Shown: positions 42,599 through 47,557 of the stretch, in pieces | Position numbering within the stretch: the stretch's first letter is position 1 | How the letters are laid out: every line of letters begins with the position of its first letter | Assembly (NCBI GenBank): GCA_029266335.1 | Contig: JAQSXC010000017.1 | Span: 1 to 47,557 of the forward strand | DNA from: Eubacterium sp. | GTDB lineage: Bacteria > Bacillota > Clostridia > Acetivibrionales > DSM-1351 | DNA length: 47,557 nt | Direction: 5' to 3' | Made by a program: the position numbers and the translations under genes | Notes under the pieces: model-generated | Database searches by the model: none | Told to the model about the DNA's origin: nothing | The model's input: the letters and a program-made list of their open reading frames with translations, nothing else

Positions 42599-42634
42599 TG
42601 GTAATACCTGCGAAGGCCTATTACACTATTACCA
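42599..42634 (+). other. Hairpin in the receptor leader (possible expression platform)
   Basis: TGGTAATA (42599-42606) pairs with TATTACCA (42627-42634). Its inner part GTAATA can pair alternatively with TATTAC (42619-42624), around a CCT-GCGA-AGG mini-hairpin. The two pairings exclude each other and lie between the riboswitch and the ribosome site AAGGAGAAG. Confidence 0.35.
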
Positions 42635-42673
42635 TAAAAGTATTCATTATTAATATATGAAAGGAGAAGACCT

Positions 42674-44503
42674 ATGAAAAAACTCAAAGTAAATATATTT
42701 ATTAAACTAATAACAGTTTCGCTGCTTTTTGTAATTGTTCCGCTTTCAATTATGGGCATTGTAGGATTAACAAGATTCTCAGGCAATATAGAACAACAGA
42801 CCATAAGTAATATGGAAAGCAGCGTTGATATTAAAGTTGATTTGCTTCAAGAGGTTATCAATGGTGTGAAAAGAGAAGCATACTCTTCAGCCCATGATGC
42901 TAACGCCATCAGTGTACTTACAGATATGAACAATGGCGAAGCGAGTAAAAAAGCAGGTGAAATAGGAATAAAGAAAGTAACGGCAGGTAACTATCTGGAA
43001 GATCTTTTAAAGAAAAGCAACGGAATGTTTGAAAATCTTTTTTATGCCAACAGCAGGGGTGTTACAATAGCTGATGCCCTGGACGGTAAAGCTTTAGGCA
43101 CCGATGTGAGTTCACAGGATTATTATATAACTGCCAGTAAAACAGGAGAGACAGTTGTATCAGATGTAGTAGTTTCTCCCTCAACTAAAAAATCAGTTAT
43201 GGTAATCATGGTGCCGCTGTTTGATCGGAAAGATGCATTTATAGGGGTTTTCGGAATGCAGATAGATTTCGACAAGCTTACAGAAATGTTAATTGAGAAA
43301 ACTGACGGAATTATATACAATTATTCAATAATTAACAGCAAGGGAATTGTTATTGCTGATGAGAATAAGGAAATTGTATTTAAAGAAAATCTGAATGAAA
43401 CCGAATCGCAAAAGACATTGTTAGAAAAAATGAAAAAAGGCGAGGCATCACATGATTTTTATGAGTCAAAAGGTGTTAAAAAGGTAATGGCATATAAAAT
43501 GTTTAAAGAGAATGGATGGTATGTTACGGCCTCCTGCTCGGTAAGCGATTACATGTCTTCAATTAACAGCCTGAGATTTTTTATAATAATAGTTGCATTG
43601 ATTTGTGTTGCAGTGGCGGCGGTATTGGTTTACCTGTTCAGCCGTTCCATAGCAAAGCCTCTGAAACATCTATCAGAGGTGGCAGCTTCAATTTCATCCG
43701 GTGATCTTTCAAAAGATGTACATATTTCTCATTCGGGCGATGAAATAGAAAAACTGTCTGTGGATTTCTCGAATATGCTTGGTAATCTGAGAGGTTTGAT
43801 TACCGATGTATCAATGATGAGTGAAAGCGTGGCAGCATCCTCGGAAGAAATGCTAAACTATCAGGCCGAAAAGATGACCGAGAATAAGCTGGTATCGGAA
43901 GAAGTTGCAAATGCTGTAAGTGAGCTGTCGCATAAGTCCAGAGAAATCGGAGAGATATTATCTGTAATTCAAAGTATTTCTGAACAAACTAATCTTTTAT
44001 CGCTTAATGCAGCCATAGAAGCAGCCCGTGCAGGGGAACAGGGAAAAGGCTTTGCAGTTGTAGCCGAAGAGATTAGAAAACTTGCCGATCAATCAGGAAA
44101 ATCAGTTAACAGAATAAATAGCATTATCAAGGAGGTACAGACAGGAGTACAGCATGCTGTAAGTGAAATTACGAAGGTAAAGACTGTAGTCCTGGAGCAG
44201 GAAAGTGCATTAAGTGAAACTGTACATGCCTTTGAAAATATTGCCGAAGTTGTTACATATATAAATGCAAACATAAAAAAAGTAGCCGGAGTGTCTTCTG
44301 AACTTGATTCAAAAGCCAAGGAAGCCGGTGAATTAATCGGTGAAATAGCCGCAATCTGCCAGGAGACGGCATCGGGTACCGAAGAGGCTGCAGCATCGGC
44401 ACAGGAACAGACCTCGGTTATACACCAGATTGCCGGCGCTTCGGATAATCTTTCCAAGCTTGCGGTCAAGCTTCAGCAGAGTATAGGCAAGTTTAAAACA
44501 TAA
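42674..44503 (+). CDS. Methyl-accepting chemotaxis protein with shortened N-arm
   Basis: A 609-residue receptor. It has a membrane helix at about 11-33 ([20 protein letters not shown]) and an extracellular dCache-like sensor (about 35-295, with [20 protein letters not shown] and [20 protein letters not shown]). A second helix follows at about 298-320 ([18 protein letters not shown]), then a HAMP domain and a cytoplasmic signalling coil. The tip is intact: [20 protein letters not shown]. The coil between HAMP and tip is only about 80 residues, against about 150 after the tip, so a segment of the N-arm is missing (near MLNYQAEKM). It signals to CheA/CheW and is under a c-di-GMP riboswitch. ATG follows AAGGAGAAG. 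Confidence 0.92.
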   Translation: MKKLKVNIFIKLITVSLLFVIVPLSIMGIVGLTRFSGNIEQQTISNMESSVDIKVDLLQEVINGVKREAYSSAHDANAISVLTDMNNGEASKKAGEIGIKKVTAGNYLEDLLKKSNGMFENLFYANSRGVTIADALDGKALGTDVSSQDYYITASKTGETVVSDVVVSPSTKKSVMVIMVPLFDRKDAFIGVFGMQIDFDKLTEMLIEKTDGIIYNYSIINSKGIVIADENKEIVFKENLNETESQKTLLEKMKKGEASHDFYESKGVKKVMAYKMFKENGWYVTASCSVSDYMSSINSLRFFIIIVALICVAVAAVLVYLFSRSIAKPLKHLSEVAASISSGDLSKDVHISHSGDEIEKLSVDFSNMLGNLRGLITDVSMMSESVAASSEEMLNYQAEKMTENKLVSEEVANAVSELSHKSREIGEILSVIQSISEQTNLLSLNAAIEAARAGEQGKGFAVVAEEIRKLADQSGKSVNRINSIIKEVQTGVQHAVSEITKVKTVVLEQESALSETVHAFENIAEVVTYINANIKKVAGVSSELDSKAKEAGELIGEIAAICQETASGTEEAAASAQEQTSVIHQIAGASDNLSKLAVKLQQSIGKFKT

Positions 44504-44519
44504 AAACTAATATTTATTC

Positions 44520-44562
44520 AAGGGGTTGTTTCAATATTGAAGCAGCCCCTTAGTTATTATTT
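44520..44562 (+). terminator. Terminator of the chemotaxis gene
   Basis: AAGGGGTTGTTTC (44520-44532) pairs with GAAGCAGCCCCTT (44539-44551) over 13 positions with two wobbles, followed by AGTTATTATTTT. Confidence 0.8.
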
Positions 44563-44609
44563 TAAATTTACTGTATTTTCTAGTACGCTGTATATGATAA
44601 AATATTTGT

Positions 44610-45545
44610 ATGAATGAAAATAGTAAACAGGGTAATAATGCAACCTTAAAGGAATATCATATCAGAATAAATAAAGTACTTGATTATATTGAGAACAATT
44701 TAGGGTCCGAGCTTTCTTTGGATACTCTTTCAAAAATTGCCTGTTTTTCTTCCTACCATTTTCATAGATTGTTTCATTCTCTATCGGGAGAAACCCTTGC
44801 AGGGTATATAAAAAAACGAAGATTGCTTGCTGCCGCAAACAGACTATATTACAGTCAGAACCCAAGCTTGTCGGACATAGCCTATGAATTCGGTTTTTCA
44901 AGTCAATCGGACTTTTCCAGGTCGTTTAAAGCCTTTTTTAATTTATCTCCTTCCGGTTTTTATAAGGAAAAAATTATAAAAAAATTGCAGGTAAGTAATC
45001 GAGAAGAGAATATAGAACACTCTGTGTTGTCGGAAGCAAAAAAACAGCAATATGAAATTGGAATAAGTATTAAACGTTTAGCGGATTATAGGGTTGCATA
45101 CATACGCAATAAAGGGTTGTCCAAAATGCATAAGAGCCCAGAAATAGAAGCATCCTTTATAAAACTGTACACCTGGGCTATGGCCAGAGATTTAATCAGC
45201 CGGGAAACCATAGTTATGGGAATAACACTTGATAATCCTGAAATACTGCCCTTACAGGAATGCAGGCACGATACCTGCATAACCGTCGATCAGGCTGTGG
45301 AACCCGACGGGGTAATCGGTGTAAGAGATATACATACAAAAGCCAAGTATGTTTCCTTTAAATTTGATACAGGTATTCCTGAATTCCATAAAACTTTTTT
45401 TGAAGTGATTGATTACCTTTATGGGAATTGGATACCTCTGAACGGATATATACCTGAGGATAAGCCCTGCATTGAATTATATAAACAAAATACTGAAAAC
45501 AAGCATATTTACATTGAACTGCTGATACCTGTACGCCCATTCTGA
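44610..45545 (+). CDS. AraC family regulator with GyrI-like effector domain
   Basis: A 311-residue two-domain protein. The N-terminal 115 residues are an AraC DNA-binding domain: INKVLDYIENNLGSELSLDT, LSKIACFSSYHFHRLFHSL, then LSDIAYEFGFSSQSDFSRSF and NLSPSGFYK. A GyrI-like (Rob/BmrR-type) effector domain follows at about 150-311 (VAYIRNKGLSKMHKSPEIE...VSFKFDTGIPEFHKTFFEV), ending with the conserved IELLIPV. This is the layout of Rob-like regulators that bind small hydrophobic or drug-like ligands. There is no ribosome site before ATG 44610, and -10-like sequences (TATGAT, TAAAAT) lie just 7-17 bases upstream, so it may be leaderless. The target genes are unknown. Confidence 0.88.
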   Translation: MNENSKQGNNATLKEYHIRINKVLDYIENNLGSELSLDTLSKIACFSSYHFHRLFHSLSGETLAGYIKKRRLLAAANRLYYSQNPSLSDIAYEFGFSSQSDFSRSFKAFFNLSPSGFYKEKIIKKLQVSNREENIEHSVLSEAKKQQYEIGISIKRLADYRVAYIRNKGLSKMHKSPEIEASFIKLYTWAMARDLISRETIVMGITLDNPEILPLQECRHDTCITVDQAVEPDGVIGVRDIHTKAKYVSFKFDTGIPEFHKTFFEVIDYLYGNWIPLNGYIPEDKPCIELYKQNTENKHIYIELLIPVRPF

Positions 45546-45714
45546 ACGGGTATGACATATGATGAACCCCTGCCATTATCTCCAGGCTGAACTGATCGGT
45601 TAAGAAAGCAAGATTTGTATAATAAAAGGCAAGAAATCCAAATAGTATTACAAAAAAATTTGAAATAATTATTCTATAAATGCAGTAATACCTAATTTTT
45701 ATGAGGTGATTGGA

Positions 45715-46509
45715 ATGGTGGATACAGAGAATAGTTATTTTTTAAAGGAAGGGACTCCGGAGGAAACCTTGTTTATACCTTTGCTGGTTAAGGCGAAAGA
45801 ATACTGTAATAAGGCTCCCCTGGTAAAGGACTCAAAGGCTTTTGAAATTTCGCAAAAAATCAGATCTGATTCAAAGAGATTTGATGGCGGAAGTATGGCC
45901 CATGTTGGTATTCTCACACGTTGTCAGCTTCTTGATAAAGTAGTTGCAGATTTTATACAGAGGAATACCGAGGGAATTATTATTAATTTAGGGGTTGGTC
46001 TGGACACCCGTTTTGATAGATTTGACAACGGGAAAATTAAATGGTTTGACCTGGATTTGCCTGAAGTAATAAACCTAAGGCGGATTTTCTTTTCCGAAAA
46101 TGCCAGGGTGAAATATATTGGAAGCTCTGTAACTGATCTAACCTGGGCTGATGAAATATCAGTTTCAAAGACAGACAAGCTATTGATAATAGCAGAAGGT
46201 TTATTGATGTATCTGACACAGGAGCAGGTTATAAATGTATTTAAATATATTCATGAATGTTTCCCCGCTGCAGATTTTTATTTTGATGTGGTGCACAGCT
46301 ACTTCACCGGAAAAGCCATAAGTTCACAGTTTATTTGGGGCCTTGATCAGGCCAGGGATATTTATGGAATAAATAATAATTTGAGTTTGGTTGAACATTG
46401 GAGTATTGGTGACTTTAATATAAACAGGCAGGGCTTTTTGCTCAGAATATTAAATCTTCTTCCGGCAACAAGGAATAGAAGCCAGATATTACATGTTACA
46501 TTTAAATAG
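45715..46509 (+). CDS. LCM/PPM1-type SAM-dependent methyltransferase
   Basis: A 264-residue protein starting at ATG 45715, after GAGGTGATTGG; an in-frame GTG at 45706 includes that site. The motif I loop for SAM is IINLGVGLDTRFDRFDNG at about residues 92-110. It is followed by WFDLDLPEVINLRR and LLIIAEGLLMYLTQEQV, the family's acceptor-side block. This is the leucine carboxyl methyltransferase/PKS methyltransferase family (COG3315), which includes methylases of small acids and of unknown substrates in bacteria. No biosynthetic cluster is adjacent. It ends in a strong hairpin. Confidence 0.85.
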   Translation: MVDTENSYFLKEGTPEETLFIPLLVKAKEYCNKAPLVKDSKAFEISQKIRSDSKRFDGGSMAHVGILTRCQLLDKVVADFIQRNTEGIIINLGVGLDTRFDRFDNGKIKWFDLDLPEVINLRRIFFSENARVKYIGSSVTDLTWADEISVSKTDKLLIIAEGLLMYLTQEQVINVFKYIHECFPAADFYFDVVHSYFTGKAISSQFIWGLDQARDIYGINNNLSLVEHWSIGDFNINRQGFLLRILNLLPATRNRSQILHVTFK

Positions 46510-46514
46510 ACAGC

Positions 46515-46555
46515 AATAACGGCCGGAGATGTACCTTTTTAATCCGGCCGTTATT
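46515..46555 (+). terminator. Hairpin after the methyltransferase gene
   Basis: AATAACGGCCGGA (46515-46527) pairs perfectly with TCCGGCCGTTATT (46543-46555). The loop holds CCTTTTT, but no T tract follows, so terminator strength is uncertain. Confidence 0.65.
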
Positions 46556-46559
46556 ACGG

Positions 46560-46911
46560 TTTCGCGAAACAGTTTTCATTCATGCTTTTCAAAAAACTAA
46601 CCTCATACTTTCTAATACCTTGGTCTGTACACCAACTTTAAATTTCTGGTGGACCCATCTCCTTCCGGTAATTATTTTTTATACTGTTCATCAATCAATC
46701 AATGATTGTATTTTATATATACCTCTTTAAATAAACTCTAAACATAATATTTTAAAAAATATAAATTATTTTTATTACGGATGAAGATTTTAGCATTTGA
46801 ACCTTTTTATAATACTCTGAATATCCTGTATCAAGAATATCTTATTTGCTGATAGAACCGGCCCGCAACCAGGCCGTGGCTAACAAATTAATGCAGAGAG
46901 GAAGGAAAGAT
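46560..46911 (+). other. Gap before the permease gene, with leader hairpin
   Basis: No gene is supported. AT-rich 46680-46840 includes a short ATCA tandem repeat (about 46690-46704) and a TATAAT box at about 46809-46814. The GC-rich leader at 46859-46876 folds as CGGCC/GGCCG around CGCAACCA. The ribosome site AGAGAGGAAGGA follows. I could not match the leader to a known riboswitch. Confidence 0.35.
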
Positions 46912-47557
46912 ATGGGAGTAGAATTAAATGCACTACATTGGATTTATTTATTATTTATGGTTTCAATCATTGTTGTTATGTTATTCAGAAGAGATACAAG
47001 CCTGGTATGTATTATAGGAATATTCTGTCTTGGTCTGGTTGCCACAGAATCGCTGTATCAATCGGTTATGGGTATTTTCAATAGCCTCATATATGCTATT
47101 AAAGAGCTTATGGGTACTATCCTTATAATTTCTGTTGTTACGGCAATGAGTAAGGAACTTCTAAGTTCAGGTATTAATGAGACTATGGTTTCTCCGTTTA
47201 CAAAGCTGATCAGAGGTCCAAGACTTGCATACTGGGTTATAGGTATAGTCATGATGATTATCTCATGGTTTTTTTGGCCATCTCCGGCTGTTGCCCTTCT
47301 GGGTGCCGTATTGCTGCCGGTTGCGTTGAAGGTAAAACTGCCGGCAATGGGAGCTGCTGTTGCAATGAACCTGTTTGGACATGGTATAGCTCTTTCCGGC
47401 GATTATGTAATTCAGGGGGCTCCGAAGCTGTCGGCTGACGGTGCGGGAATTGCTGTCGGAGAAGTCGTTCAGGCTAGTATACCCCTGGTTATCGTAATGG
47501 GTGTTGTTACAACAATAGCCGCATTTTGGTTTTTAGTCAGGGATATGAGGAAGCAAA
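46912..47557 (+). CDS. Integral membrane permease-like protein (partial, 5' end)
   Basis: An open frame of 215 codons from ATG 46912 to the end of the window with no stop. A good ribosome site (AGAGAGGAAGGA) precedes it. The chain is very hydrophobic with about six membrane helices, the first at residues 9-25 (HWIYLLFMVSIIVVMLF). The GHGIALSGDYVIQGAPKLS stretch near residues 155-175 looks like a re-entrant or binding loop in an ion- or organic-acid-transporter fold (gluconate/citrate-symporter-like). I cannot name the family or the substrate from this fragment. Upstream is the methyltransferase terminator, so this is a new transcription unit. Confidence 0.65.
   Translation, partial: MGVELNALHWIYLLFMVSIIVVMLFRRDTSLVCIIGIFCLGLVATESLYQSVMGIFNSLIYAIKELMGTILIISVVTAMSKELLSSGINETMVSPFTKLIRGPRLAYWVIGIVMMIISWFFWPSPAVALLGAVLLPVALKVKLPAMGAAVAMNLFGHGIALSGDYVIQGAPKLSADGAGIAVGEVVQASIPLVIVMGVVTTIAAFWFLVRDMRKQ

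Noticed and set aside
46570..46700. Possible transposase remnant on the minus strand (reads DEQYKK, then EGDGSTRNLKL with stops between).
   Set aside because: The resemblance to IS3-type OrfA is short, needs stop codons to be ignored, and has no terminal repeats.

Overview
The window looks like chromosome of a mesophilic, anaerobic, low-GC clostridium. I infer a relative of Ruminiclostridium (Clostridium cluster III) from gene content and style: an NAD(P)-linked [FeFe] hydrogenase operon, clostridial GltB/GltD, many AGGAGG ribosome sites, several TTG/GTG starts, an ECF sigma/DUF4179 pair, DUF2935 and DUF458 proteins, and a c-di-GMP riboswitch before a chemotaxis receptor. No rRNA, tRNA, CRISPR array, intact insertion sequence or prophage gene was seen. 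The species call is not proven from this sequence alone.

Layout. 1-6.9 kb: end of an AIM24-like gene; a small WYL-like gene with a perfect LexA box inside its promoter; a pyruvate-kinase C-domain-like protein; a nitroreductase divergent from an HxlR regulator; a nitroreductase remnant; a DUF362 protein; an ECF sigma factor overlapping its probable membrane anti-sigma factor; two uncharacterised proteins. 6.9-12.3 kb: a predicted nucleotidyltransferase (-), then the hydrogenase operon hydC-hydB-hydA. 12.3-19.7 kb: a large secreted repeat protein, a phosphotriesterase-like hydrolase (-), a 2-hydroxyacid dehydrogenase, and an overlapping Nudix/aminoglycoside-phosphotransferase-like pair. 19.7-23.4 kb: a heterodimeric ABC exporter (-). 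23.4-26.2 kb: two very short genes, each with its own promoter and terminator, then a YkuK-like protein, a small unknown protein, and RNase Z behind an attenuator-like leader. 26.9-33.2 kb: glutamate synthase gltB and gltD. 33.2-36.0 kb (-): a thiamine-diphosphate 2-keto acid decarboxylase and an AEC permease. 36.2-40.5 kb: DUF2935, an acyl-CoA synthetase, and an SMP-30 lactonase overlapping tail to tail with an AraC regulator. 40.6-47.6 kb: a GT-C-type membrane glycosyltransferase (-), a c-di-GMP-I riboswitch and chemotaxis receptor, an AraC/GyrI-like regulator, an LCM-type methyltransferase, and the start of a membrane permease cut by the window end.

How the genes fit together. The hydrogenase would dispose of fermentative reductant as H2 using NADH (and probably ferredoxin). 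GltBD makes glutamate from glutamine and 2-oxoglutarate with NADPH. Several single genes carry their own regulation readable in the DNA: SOS control (WYL gene), probable ECF autoregulation, HxlR control of the nitroreductase, c-di-GMP control of the receptor, and a possible transcription attenuator before rnz. I see no large new multi-gene system. The most unusual items are the SOS-controlled WYL microprotein, the two tandem micro-genes, the riboswitch-controlled receptor with a shortened signalling arm, and the secreted repeat protein interrupted by a stalk-type domain.
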